A DNA stretch of 6,028 bases from positions 1 to 6,028 of the forward strand of contig DAOVYP010000151.1 in assembly GCA_030635565.1 (NCBI GenBank), in the 5' to 3' direction. The stretch is from Spirochaeta sp. GTDB taxonomy: Bacteria > Spirochaetota > Spirochaetia > DSM-2461. Numbering within the stretch: the stretch's first letter is position 1; every line of letters starts with the position of its first letter. The notes below the pieces were generated by a model. It made no database searches and was not told the origin of the DNA. It was given only the letters and a program-made list of their open reading frames with translations. Position numbers and translations under genes: made by a program. Of this stretch, positions 1 to 5,482 are shown piece after piece.

Positions 1-899
1 AGTTCGGAAATCAGGGCCCGGCGGCGACAGGAACGGATCAGGGGAACCGTATCCCGGGGAAGATCGTCACCCCACCCGGCCATTTTCCCGGTCGCATCAC
101 CGGCCCGAAGAAAGGCGTTAAGGCCCAGGAGATCACGTTCGGCCCGAAGAAATCGGGCACGGCGCCAATTTGCAAGATATATCAGGAAAAAAAACACACC
201 GGGCGGTAGAAATGGTATGACGGGAAACAGGGCCATCAACAAAAGCATCCGGGCCGACCAGGAAGCCTGATGAGTCCTGAAAACGGCGGATGCCATGATA
301 AACAGCGCCAGGGATCCTGCCAGAAGCGCCCATGGGGTGAGGACGTTCCAGTATTCGTTCTTCTGCCTCCCGGACCACACAGCCCGGGGAATGATATGCT
401 CACCTTCATGAAGAATGGAGAGAAGGGGTACCTCGCGGCTCCCATACATCCTGAGAATCCCTTCCCGTCGCTCAAGAAATCCAACGAGGTATACCCGTGA
501 TCCTTCCTGAAGGGAAGTCATCTGCTTCCATGACAGTGTTCGGGGATGCTCTTCCGGCAGGCGCTCTTCCAGCAGTGTCCGGGCATCAGGAGTCTCGGTA
601 CTTTCAGAGGATAAAATGTAGATTTCCGAACCCGACATCATAGCCTGAACGGAAACACATTCCCCCCTGATCCAGAGTGAATCATTACCCTGTAGCGCTT
701 CGATTCTTCCGGTGAAACAATGAGCCCCGAGAGGCTCATCGAAACCACCTGTATCGAACTGTACTACAGGCAGTAATGCGGATTTCCTGATTCTTTCCCT
801 GAATTTTCGCCAGCGGGTGCGGGCCTGCAGTCCGCCAAGACCGGGTATTACGATATAGGACAGAAATGCGACAAGAACTGCGGTACCGATCAGTATCAT
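1..899 (-). CDS. Uncharacterised membrane protein, C terminus outside the window
   Basis: Reading the minus strand from the ATG at 899-897 gives 299 codons with no stop before the window edge, so the 3' end is missing. The N terminus is a hydrophobic segment (about residues 1-20), followed by a basic stretch (about 26-40). A soluble region of about 140 residues rich in beta-type sequence follows (about 45-185), with a motif around 129-150 that reads like a strand-turn-strand (QEGSRVYLVGFLERREGIL). Further hydrophobic segments lie at about 190-206 and 216-243, then a basic, probably cytoplasmic tail. The layout of one N-terminal anchor, a soluble domain and then paired helices faintly resembles GIDE-type membrane proteins, but I would not assign that family. 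The stop of the gene upstream (TGA, 905-903) is in the same frame and only 3 nt away, so this ATG is the first possible start. No good Shine-Dalgarno sequence is visible, which suggests translational coupling. Function unknown. Confidence 0.75.
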   Translation of the reverse strand, partial: MILIGTAVLVAFLSYIVIPGLGGLQARTRWRKFRERIRKSALLPVVQFDTGGFDEPLGAHCFTGRIEALQGNDSLWIRGECVSVQAMMSGSEIYILSSESTETPDARTLLEERLPEEHPRTLSWKQMTSLQEGSRVYLVGFLERREGILRMYGSREVPLLSILHEGEHIIPRAVWSGRQKNEYWNVLTPWALLAGSLALFIMASAVFRTHQASWSARMLLLMALFPVIPFLPPGVFFFLIYLANWRRARFLRAERDLLGLNAFLRAGDATGKMAGWGDDLPRDTVPLIRSCRRRALISE

Positions 900-902
900 T
901 AC

Positions 903-1292
903 TCAGGCTGTGAGGTTGAAGACCATTCCGGCCCCCGCCGTACTGCCGAGGGTACCAAAGGCCGCAGAAGTTGATTTTATGGCCTGATGAAGTTCAATTG
1001 CGTATTGCTGTATCAGTGCATCAGCCCTCTCGGGTGATATTTTGGCGATTTCAGGCCTGTATCCCGGATTGCTCTTCATCTTCTGAAGATTTTCGATCAG
1101 GCTGTTGAGAATCTGCACCCGGGATAGAGGTACAGTACGCTGTCCCGTGGAAGCGGGAGTCCCGGAAATGTGTCTGTATTGGGCGTAAACGGTCTGGGAA
1201 GGCCTGACTGGAACGGACATACGATGACCGGATCGTGAAAAGCGTGTAATCTGAAGAGATGATATCTGACCGGCTACACAACCGAAACTCAT
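903..1292 (-). CDS. Conserved-looking hypothetical protein, 129 aa
   Basis: I do not recognise a named family. The ATG at 1292-1290 is preceded by GGAGG (1306-1302) with 9 nt spacing, which supports this start. A second in-frame ATG (residue 25, at 1220-1218) begins a more protein-like sequence (MSVPVRPSQTVYAQYRHISG) but has no visible Shine-Dalgarno, so the first 24 residues may be a poorly conserved extension. The middle (about 56-106) is predicted helical, with regularly spaced leucine/isoleucine residues. The C terminus is small-residue rich and ends in FNLTA. There is no signal peptide, cysteine motif or obvious catalytic residue set. It lies 61 nt downstream of dksA on the same strand and 3 nt before the membrane-protein gene, so it is probably co-transcribed with both. 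A small cytoplasmic structural or adaptor protein is possible, but this is only inference. Confidence 0.72.
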   Translation of the reverse strand: MSFGCVAGQISSLQITRFSRSGHRMSVPVRPSQTVYAQYRHISGTPASTGQRTVPLSRVQILNSLIENLQKMKSNPGYRPEIAKISPERADALIQQYAIELHQAIKSTSAAFGTLGSTAGAGMVFNLTA

Positions 1293-1293
1293 A

Positions 1294-1322
1294 TTCCGAT
1301 TCCTCCGCTTACATTATCGGAA
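1294..1322 (-). promoter_or_regulatory. Leader hairpin displaying the Shine-Dalgarno of the 129-aa gene
   Basis: On the minus strand a 7-bp perfect inverted repeat (TTCCGAT at 1322-1316, ATCGGAA at 1300-1294) encloses a 15-nt loop that contains the GGAGG ribosome binding site (1306-1302). The start codon begins one base after the stem (1292). The repeat is seen directly. A role in controlling translation is inference, and a stem of this size can occur by chance. Confidence 0.35.
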
Positions 1323-1335
1323 GCGAAGACAGTTT

Positions 1336-1349
1336 CGATTAATTAATCG
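1336..1349. repeat. Perfect 14-bp palindrome between dksA and the 129-aa gene
   Basis: CGATTAATTAATCG is its own reverse complement and lies 4 nt past the dksA stop (TAA, 1356-1354). It is AT-rich and symmetrical, like the operator of a dimeric regulator. As RNA it could form only a very tight, weak hairpin, and no T-run follows, so it does not look like an intrinsic terminator. Function is not established. Confidence 0.4.
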
Positions 1350-1353
1350 GCTC

Positions 1354-1713
1354 TTAATGGACCCTGCGGCGCTCAGAAGAAGACTGGCAATCAATGCACA
1401 TCACGGCATAGGGGATGGCTATCAGGCGCTTGTTATCGATTTTCGATCCGCAGCCGACACAAACACCGAATCGACCGTTTTCCAGTCTTACGAGAGCCGA
1501 CTCAATCCGCTGCAGGCGGAGCTTGTCTTTGGTACCCACCGCTTCAAGGGTCCGGGCATCAATATCATTGGATGCCACATCGGCAAGGTCTTTCACTCCG
1601 ATGTCTTCAACTGCGGCACGGAAATCGTTGTTTTCGGCAATCAATGAAGTGAGCACATCCGCCTTGAGATCCTGTAATTTCAGCTTCATCTGGCCCTTGA
1701 TTTTATCGTCCAT
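1354..1713 (-). CDS. dksA: TraR/DksA-type zinc-finger transcription factor
   Basis: DksA-family proteins bind in the secondary channel of RNA polymerase and, with ppGpp in the well-studied cases, adjust initiation at rRNA and amino-acid promoters. The 119 residues show the family layout. A helical N-terminal arm is followed by the coiled-coil tip motif DxxDxA (D42, D45, A47), a second helix (about 55-79), and a four-cysteine zinc finger (C85, C88, C106, C109) in a CxxC-17-CxxC arrangement with the typical ENGRFGVC lead-in. It is shorter than E. coli DksA (151 aa), mainly at the N terminus, as in many compact TraR/DksA homologues. The start is fixed by GGAG (1722-1719), 5 nt before the ATG, and by an in-frame TAG 27 nt upstream (1740-1738). 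It reads away from the ATPase gene and is followed by two genes on the same strand. The acidic tip is intact, so activity on polymerase is plausible. A GreA-like or stress role cannot be separated from sequence alone. Confidence 0.93.
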   Translation of the reverse strand: MDDKIKGQMKLKLQDLKADVLTSLIAENNDFRAAVEDIGVKDLADVASNDIDARTLEAVGTKDKLRLQRIESALVRLENGRFGVCVGCGSKIDNKRLIAIPYAVMCIDCQSSSERRRVH

Positions 1714-1718
1714 GAGTA

Positions 1719-1737
1719 CTCCGTCTGAAAAACGGAG
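1719..1737 (-). promoter_or_regulatory. Small hairpin covering the dksA ribosome binding site
   Basis: CTCCGT (1737-1732) and ACGGAG (1724-1719) on the minus strand can pair as a 6-bp stem with a 7-nt loop. The 3' arm contains the dksA Shine-Dalgarno (GGAG), so folding would hide it. The inverted repeat is visible directly. Regulation of dksA translation by it is inference. Confidence 0.35.
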
Positions 1738-1739
1738 CT

Positions 1740-1768
1740 AATCTGACTGATAGAAGATAATTTGTCAA
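1740..1768 (-). promoter_or_regulatory. Possible sigma-70-type promoter for dksA
   Basis: A perfect -35 hexamer TTGACA lies on the minus strand at 1768-1763. With a 17-nt spacer the -10 position is CAGATT (1745-1740), which matches TATAAT at only three positions. Transcription would start near 1733, giving a leader of about 20 nt before the ATG. The strong -35 and the correct position favour it. The poor -10 keeps confidence low. Confidence 0.35.
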
Positions 1769-1789
1769 GAACAAACATGAATACTCTGA

Positions 1790-1803
1790 AATGCAACTGC
1801 ATT
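1790..1803. repeat. Inverted repeat in the dksA-ATPase divergent region
   Basis: AATGCA-AC-TGCATT is a 6+6 bp dyad with a 2-nt centre, located 22 bases upstream of the dksA -35 candidate. GCATTG at 1799-1804 recurs at 1811-1816. The placement between two divergent genes would suit an operator, but nothing else supports this. Confidence 0.25.
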
Positions 1804-1917
1804 GATAAACGCATTGGCTGCTTGCCGGAAAGGTTCACAGCAAGTAACCTGATATCCGACTTTCGAATACACTCGGTTTGAGATTCCACGGAGTTAGCTC
1901 CGATGATGTTTTCAGGG

Positions 1918-1975
1918 TCTCAAAAGGGTCGCGGATGCCTTCTTCCACGTCTGCCAATCTCTTTTGGGAGGGCAT
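1918..1975 (+). promoter_or_regulatory. ATPase leader with two exclusive hairpins over the ribosome binding site
   Basis: The Shine-Dalgarno GGGAGGG (1966-1972) ends 3 nt before the ATG at 1976. Two alternative pairings cover it. In the first, 1918-1926 pairs with 1961-1969 (core CAAAAG/CTTTTG plus three outer pairs, one G-U), 9 bp in all. In the second, 1935-1944 pairs with 1966-1975 (core ATGCC/GGCAT, then a T-C-rich anti-Shine-Dalgarno stretch with three G-U pairs), 10 bp in all. They share bases 1966-1969, so they cannot form together. The pairings are read from the sequence; no folding energy was computed. Confidence 0.35.
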
Positions 1976-2653
1976 ATGATTTCAACACTTCAATTTCACT
2001 CAGGATATCCGACTCGATTAAAGGGTATCGGGAAACAAACAATTCTTTTCAACGACTGGACAAACGTGCTTTATGGACCGAACGGTTCGGGAAAGACTAC
2101 CATACTCAAAACCCTGGCCTTTGCGGCCGGTTGCGGCAGCGGTGGATGGTCCGACGGGCATGAGTCGGAGGAGCTGCCCTACCCGGTATCCATAATAAAA
2201 GACGAGCGACCGATATTCTATCAGGACTGTTACCGGAACTCGGAGGAATCATTCATCGACGCCGGTTACCTGGAGTCTCATGTTCATTTGCGCTCAACCG
2301 GAGAGAAAAGGATCGGACTCGTAAATGAACTCATTGATTACATAGAAAACCGTTTTTTAACGTATAAATTGAAACGCGATGACAGGCCGACGCTGCTTCT
2401 GGACGAAGTTGATAACCATATCGGCTTCGCCGGGCAGGCAATTCTCTGGGGAGAGATATTCCCGAAACTGTCCAAGAAGTATCAACTCATAATCTCAACA
2501 CACAGCATCTTTCCTATCCTGCTCAACCGCAGCAACAGCATTAAGCCGGACAACATCATAATTCTTGCTCCGCAGTATGCGGAAATATGCGTTTACGAGC
2601 TGGAAAGAGCCGTTCGGTATTTCAACAATAACGGGGAGGGTACCGGGGAATAG
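1976..2653 (+). CDS. Small stand-alone ABC-type (RecF/SMC-like) ATPase
   Basis: This 225-residue protein is little more than a nucleotide-binding fold. It has Walker A GPNGSGKT (34-41), a short signature-like STGEK (107-111) in the place of the ABC LSGGQ, Walker B TLLLDE (139-144) followed by a D-loop-like VDNHIG, and a switch histidine in LIISTHS (H176). No membrane segments, coiled coil or nuclease domain is visible, so it is not a typical transporter subunit, RecF or full OLD nuclease. The arrangement resembles the predicted soluble ATPases of the COG3910/AAA_21-like group, whose roles are mostly unknown; some such ATPases serve in anti-phage systems. ATG 1976 is chosen because GGGAGGG lies just upstream, although TTG at 1964 is in frame and possible; an in-frame TGA at 1904-1906 limits extension. 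It has no partner gene on its strand: infA follows after 126 nt with its own promoter candidate. Several rows of this gene are about 42-48% GC, lower than the Bat region, consistent with acquisition. Confidence 0.88.
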   Translation: MISTLQFHSGYPTRLKGIGKQTILFNDWTNVLYGPNGSGKTTILKTLAFAAGCGSGGWSDGHESEELPYPVSIIKDERPIFYQDCYRNSEESFIDAGYLESHVHLRSTGEKRIGLVNELIDYIENRFLTYKLKRDDRPTLLLDEVDNHIGFAGQAILWGEIFPKLSKKYQLIISTHSIFPILLNRSNSIKPDNIIILAPQYAEICVYELERAVRYFNNNGEGTGE

Positions 2654-2713
2654 GCATCAGGACTCCTGGTAATAATCCTTTTAAAATGATGAGTATCCTC
2701 TATTTCTACGGTC

Positions 2714-2743
2714 TTGACGGGAACCTAAGGCGTAAAATACTAT
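2714..2743 (+). promoter_or_regulatory. Candidate sigma-70-type promoter of infA
   Basis: TTGACG (2714-2719, 5 of 6 to consensus) is followed after 18 nt by TACTAT (2738-2743, 4 of 6). Transcription would begin near 2750, giving a leader of about 30 nt before the infA TTG. No hairpin plus T-run terminator is visible between the ATPase stop (2653) and this point, so some read-through into infA is possible. Confidence 0.5.
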
Positions 2744-2762
2744 ACGCAAGATATTAAGAGGA

Positions 2763-2782
2763 AAAAAGGAGGGCCCTTTTTG
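2763..2782 (+). promoter_or_regulatory. infA ribosome binding site and TTG start inside a hairpin
   Basis: The Shine-Dalgarno AGGAGGG (2767-2773) is strong and precedes the TTG start by 6 nt. AAAAAGG (2763-2769) can pair with CCTTTTT (2775-2781) around a 5-nt loop, which would bury both the Shine-Dalgarno and the first two bases of the start codon. The site fixes the start of infA: no ATG or GTG exists in frame back to the TAA at 2726. Regulation through the hairpin is inference. Confidence 0.5.
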
Positions 2783-2995
2783 AAGGAAGAGGCCATTGAG
2801 GTAGAGGGCATCGTTAAAGAGTCCCTGCCTAACACCATGTTTCGTGTTGAATTAAAAGCTGGGCATCTCATCCTGGCCCACCTGTCGGGAAAGATGCGCA
2901 AGCACTATATCCGCATTGTTCCTGGTGACAGAGTCCGTGTCGCGCTTTCTCCTTATGACCTGACCCGGGGTCGTATTATTTACCGGGAACGCTGA
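2780..2995 (+). CDS. infA: Translation initiation factor IF-1
   Basis: IF-1 is a single OB-fold (S1-like) protein that binds the ribosomal A site on the 30S subunit and works with IF-2 and IF-3 during initiation. The 71 residues match the family's usual length (about 72) and carry its signature elements. These are [19 protein letters not shown] near the N terminus (about 7-25), the [13 protein letters not shown] segment (34-46), [18 protein letters not shown] (49-66), and an arginine-rich end (YRER). Translation starts at TTG, an uncommon choice for such a highly expressed essential gene, but it is fixed by the strong AGGAGGG upstream. The last 16 nt overlap the 3' end of the convergent smr gene. 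A promoter candidate lies 37 nt upstream. There are no ribosomal protein genes beside it, so it is outside the spc operon context common elsewhere. Confidence 0.97.
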   Translation: MKEEAIEVEGIVKESLPNTMFRVELKAGHLILAHLSGKMRKHYIRIVPGDRVRVALSPYDLTRGRIIYRER

Positions 2996-3468
2996 CGCAA
3001 AATGAACCAGGTGGCTCCCGAGCCGCCGTCCTTATGGGCAGCACGCCCGAACTCACCGATTTCCGTCGACATTTCAAGATAATTTCTTACAAGCGGAGCC
3101 AGGACAGATCCATCGTTGGAGTGTAATCCTTTACCATGAATCACCAGTCCCTTCCTCAGCCCCCGGCGACGCATGGATCGAATGAACCGGGCCATTTCCT
3201 CCCTTGCTTCCCGGCCGGTCATTCCATGAAGGTCGAGGATATCCTGATGAGATCTGCGACGCCAGATTGCCCTACTCCCGATTACGGGAGGTTTCTCATT
3301 TTTGTTCTTGGCAGCTACGACATCTGCATCCGGGAGATAATCGTCCAGCCAGTCACTTCCGGCTGCGGATCGTGATATCTCCTTATCTCCGGCACCGGCC
3401 GTACTCCCCGATATTTTGCCCCGGTCCCGTCTGTTCTCCCATTTATCAAGGATTGAATCAAAATCCAT
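2980..3468 (-). CDS. Smr-domain (MutS2 C-terminal-like) nuclease-family protein
   Basis: Stand-alone Smr proteins share the small domain found at the end of MutS2; characterised members bind or cleave branched DNA or act on ribosome-associated RNA. The 162 residues divide into a charged, low-complexity N-terminal half (about 1-70) and a C-terminal Smr domain. That domain has LDLHG (78-82), HGKGLHS (111-117) and the closing [10 protein letters not shown] (148-157), all three of the family's hallmark blocks. The ATG at 3468-3466 is preceded by GGAGG (3479-3475) with 6 nt spacing, which selects this start over upstream in-frame codons inside batD. Its first 11 nt overlap the end of the Bat fusion gene, so it is probably translated from the same mRNA by coupling. 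A functional link to the Bat proteins is not implied by known biology. It converges on infA and the two stop regions overlap by 16 nt. Confidence 0.93.
   Translation of the reverse strand: MDFDSILDKWENRRDRGKISGSTAGAGDKEISRSAAGSDWLDDYLPDADVVAAKNKNEKPPVIGSRAIWRRRSHQDILDLHGMTGREAREEMARFIRSMRRRGLRKGLVIHGKGLHSNDGSVLAPLVRNYLEMSTEIGEFGRAAHKDGGSGATWFILRQRSR
3010..3027 (+). terminator. GC-rich hairpin just past infA, doubtful terminator
   Basis: GGTGGCTC (3010-3017) and GAGCCGCC (3020-3027) can pair over 8 positions, including one G-U, beginning 15 nt after the infA stop. No T-run follows, so it is not a canonical intrinsic terminator. The bases also encode the conserved GGSG block of Smr on the other strand, which may alone explain the composition. 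Confidence 0.25.
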
Positions 3469-5482
3469 CGATGGCCTCCGCAATAAAGATAAGGGAAGAA
3501 TGGGGAAGCCAGCCTTCAAGTCCGTATCCGGTGCGCACCAGACAGTCGTCATCCTCAATAGCCGTAATCGTAACCGCGGATCCCGCGGGGAGCTGTATCC
3601 AGTCGGTGGCCAGAGGACCGGGAATCTTGCGAAGAGGTTCCGAATTCACCCTCACCACCGCCGTTGGACGCCTCCAGAGATTTTCCGTATAGAGCAACAT
3701 GATTCCGGATGCGGTCAGCAGGAGTATGGCAGAAACAAAAATGATAACTTCCCTGGCGTCCCGACGGAACATGAGCCATGTGAGAGCCAGAAAAAAGATA
3801 TTCATCGCAGCCAACCAGATGGTGAAAATCAGAGACGGAGGCCATTTCAGGGGCACTTGAACCTGATCGGTGAGTCCGAATCGTTCCTCAAGACGGTCCA
3901 GGGTGTCCGAAAGCCTTCGGGAACCCGGCCGCAGGAACAGAGCCCTGCGCATAAATGCCACCGCCAAATCTGGATTTCCGGCTTCCATCTCCGTTAAAGC
4001 CATATCGTGAAGCAAACCGGGGATTTCTCCAATATCACGCCATAATACACTGTACTGCATGCGGGCCGATTCCCATTCTCCGGTGGCAGCCAATTCGGCC
4101 GCCCTGGCCGCCGTTTCGGCATTTTTTACCTCGATGTTCGATGCGGATAGAAGTAATGGCAGAACCGCCAGAACGGCCAGTCCCCGTATTCCGGGACGAC
4201 GGATGATGAACATTACAAGAAGGGTTATGAAACCCGGCAGAGCCAGGAGAAACCAGTATTGATTTCTCCACTGAAAATCAGCTTTTCCATATCGGAAAAG
4301 CTCGGCCCCGAGAAGTATATCGGCATCACCTTTACCTTCTTCTCCCTCCGCCTCTTCAGCAAGGATGGAATCAGTTTCCGGACTCTTCCTGCGAATTCGT
4401 CCGCTTCCTTCGGGTTCCATCCAGATCCAGCCGGGATTTTTGAGTTTAAGGTTCCCGATTTTCTCTATCTGGAAGTCATAACGTTCTTCCCGCCAACCCT
4501 CATATCCGGTTGGACCCGGGATATAGGAAGATGTGGATCCCTGACTGACCAGGCTCGCACCTTCGAGATCCGGTACCGGAAACTCGAGAACATTGAGGTT
4601 ACCTTCACCTTCGACTCTGATCCGTACCGACAGGATATCCCCGACCCGATACGGACCTTCATCCCATTCCGCATTAATGCTGAAGTGCCCTACAGCTCCG
4701 GAGGACAGAACGGATTCCGGGAGAGGCAGGACTTCCACTGAAAATGATGATGTTGACCTGTTCAATCCCGCAACTGATATTCTGATTCCGGGAAATGTGT
4801 ATTTACCGGGTTCGCTGAGGGTCCAGATCCAGGAAGCCATAGGAACGTCATAAAGAATATCGTTCCCATGAGGGCGGGTTACGATACCGCCGAGGCCAAA
4901 AGCATCTTCCAGCAGACCCTCAGGTGCCGAAATCAGAACCACGGAATCGGCGAGGGCCAGGGAAATCAGATTGCGGGCTTCCAATACGATCGGGATGGAC
5001 TGACCCTGCCAGAATGTTTCCGGGACAATCCGCCAATTCGTCGTTACCGGATAGGGTAAATCCGCTTCATCAGGTTCCAGCCCGATAATTTCTTTCATCT
5101 CCGTAATCGCTTCACGTTCGCCGGCCCGTATTCGGAACGGTTCAATCATGTGAAACCCGGGCTTATCGACCCTGATGGATGCCAGTACCTCAATCATCCT
5201 CACAGATGTTCCTTCATCGGTTTGAACCGACCAGGGACGGGCATAGGGATAGGCCCACCAGACCATGGGACCGGTGAGTTCCGGTCGAAAGATTTCCACC
5301 TCCTCGCCCCAGGGAATGGAAGTCCGGATCTGAATCGTGAATCTTTCACCGCGAACCACCCGCTCAGGGTTGAACTCCAGTAAAGCAGTATCAGCCGCAT
5401 GAGCGGATACCGTCAGAAGGAAGAGGATTCCAGCTACCAGTCTTCGACTGATTCGCCGCTTTCCGTCGTTTGTACCGACCAA
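3458..5482 (-). CDS. batD: BatD-BatE fusion protein of the Bat operon
   Basis: BatD proteins are exported, beta-rich membrane-anchored proteins encoded with MoxR ATPases and von Willebrand factor A proteins. The original aerotolerance role is not confirmed in all species. The 674 residues comprise a signal peptide (about 1-30, ending SAHAA), a BatD ectodomain of immunoglobulin-like repeats (about 31-365) with the family's GEGN (292-295), and an acidic linker (about 370-390). Membrane segments follow at 408-427 and 432-448. After them comes a second module: a TPR-like helical region (about 452-535), two more membrane segments (about 550-571 and 577-597), and an SH3-like domain (about 605-667) with the GLEGWLP end. 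That second module is the layout of BatE, normally a separate gene. The start is TTG at 5482-5480, chosen because AAGGAGG lies 7 nt upstream; an ATG at 5486 is out of frame. It overlaps batC by 49 nt and smr by 11 nt. Confidence 0.92.
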   Translation of the reverse strand: MVGTNDGKRRISRRLVAGILFLLTVSAHAADTALLEFNPERVVRGERFTIQIRTSIPWGEEVEIFRPELTGPMVWWAYPYARPWSVQTDEGTSVRMIEVLASIRVDKPGFHMIEPFRIRAGEREAITEMKEIIGLEPDEADLPYPVTTNWRIVPETFWQGQSIPIVLEARNLISLALADSVVLISAPEGLLEDAFGLGGIVTRPHGNDILYDVPMASWIWTLSEPGKYTFPGIRISVAGLNRSTSSFSVEVLPLPESVLSSGAVGHFSINAEWDEGPYRVGDILSVRIRVEGEGNLNVLEFPVPDLEGASLVSQGSTSSYIPGPTGYEGWREERYDFQIEKIGNLKLKNPGWIWMEPEGSGRIRRKSPETDSILAEEAEGEEGKGDADILLGAELFRYGKADFQWRNQYWFLLALPGFITLLVMFIIRRPGIRGLAVLAVLPLLLSASNIEVKNAETAARAAELAATGEWESARMQYSVLWRDIGEIPGLLHDMALTEMEAGNPDLAVAFMRRALFLRPGSRRLSDTLDRLEERFGLTDQVQVPLKWPPSLIFTIWLAAMNIFFLALTWLMFRRDAREVIIFVSAILLLTASGIMLLYTENLWRRPTAVVRVNSEPLRKIPGPLATDWIQLPAGSAVTITAIEDDDCLVRTGYGLEGWLPHSSLIFIAEAIDGF
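3475..3479 (-). promoter_or_regulatory. Ribosome binding site of smr inside the batD end
   Basis: GGAGG on the minus strand, 6 nt before the ATG at 3468. It lies within the last codons of the Bat fusion gene and decides the smr start. Confidence 0.75.

Noticed and set aside
133..500. Short open frames on both strands inside the left-edge membrane-protein gene
   Set aside because: The 299-codon frame on the minus strand explains the region and has membrane-protein composition. The short frames are shadows.
1313..1318. GATAAT as a -10 box for the 129-aa gene
   Set aside because: No acceptable -35 lies 16-18 nt upstream, and transcription would start at or inside the Shine-Dalgarno.
1822..1850. 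TTGCCG-17-TAACCT as a promoter for the ATPase gene
   Set aside because: It matches consensus at only 4 and 3 positions, which is too weak to list as a feature, although its position would be suitable.
1686..1889. Minus-strand open frame of 67 codons overlapping the dksA start
   Set aside because: It has no Shine-Dalgarno, crosses the promoter and leader region, and overlaps dksA out of frame. Probably not coding.
2658..2668. CAGGA-C-TCCTG palindrome just after the ATPase stop as a terminator
   Set aside because: A one-base loop cannot form a hairpin with the full stem, and no T-run follows directly.
3390..3410. GSTAGAG peptide shared by the Smr N-terminal half and the C terminus of the 129-aa protein
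   Set aside because: It is a short small-residue stretch in low-complexity regions, and the surrounding sequences do not match. Taken as coincidence.
3204..3997. Plus-strand open frames of 162 and 193 codons opposite smr and the Bat fusion gene
   Set aside because: Their translations are rich in Arg, Pro and Ser with no domain or ribosome binding site, and they lie opposite clearly conserved proteins. They are shadows.
4211..4213. Internal ATG (residue 424) as a separate BatE start inside the fusion gene
   Set aside because: No Shine-Dalgarno precedes it and it falls in the middle of a membrane segment, so independent translation is unlikely.
4259..4741. Plus-strand open frame of 160 codons opposite the BatD ectodomain
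   Set aside because: It has no recognisable motif and no good ribosome binding site, and the opposite strand encodes a continuous BatD domain.
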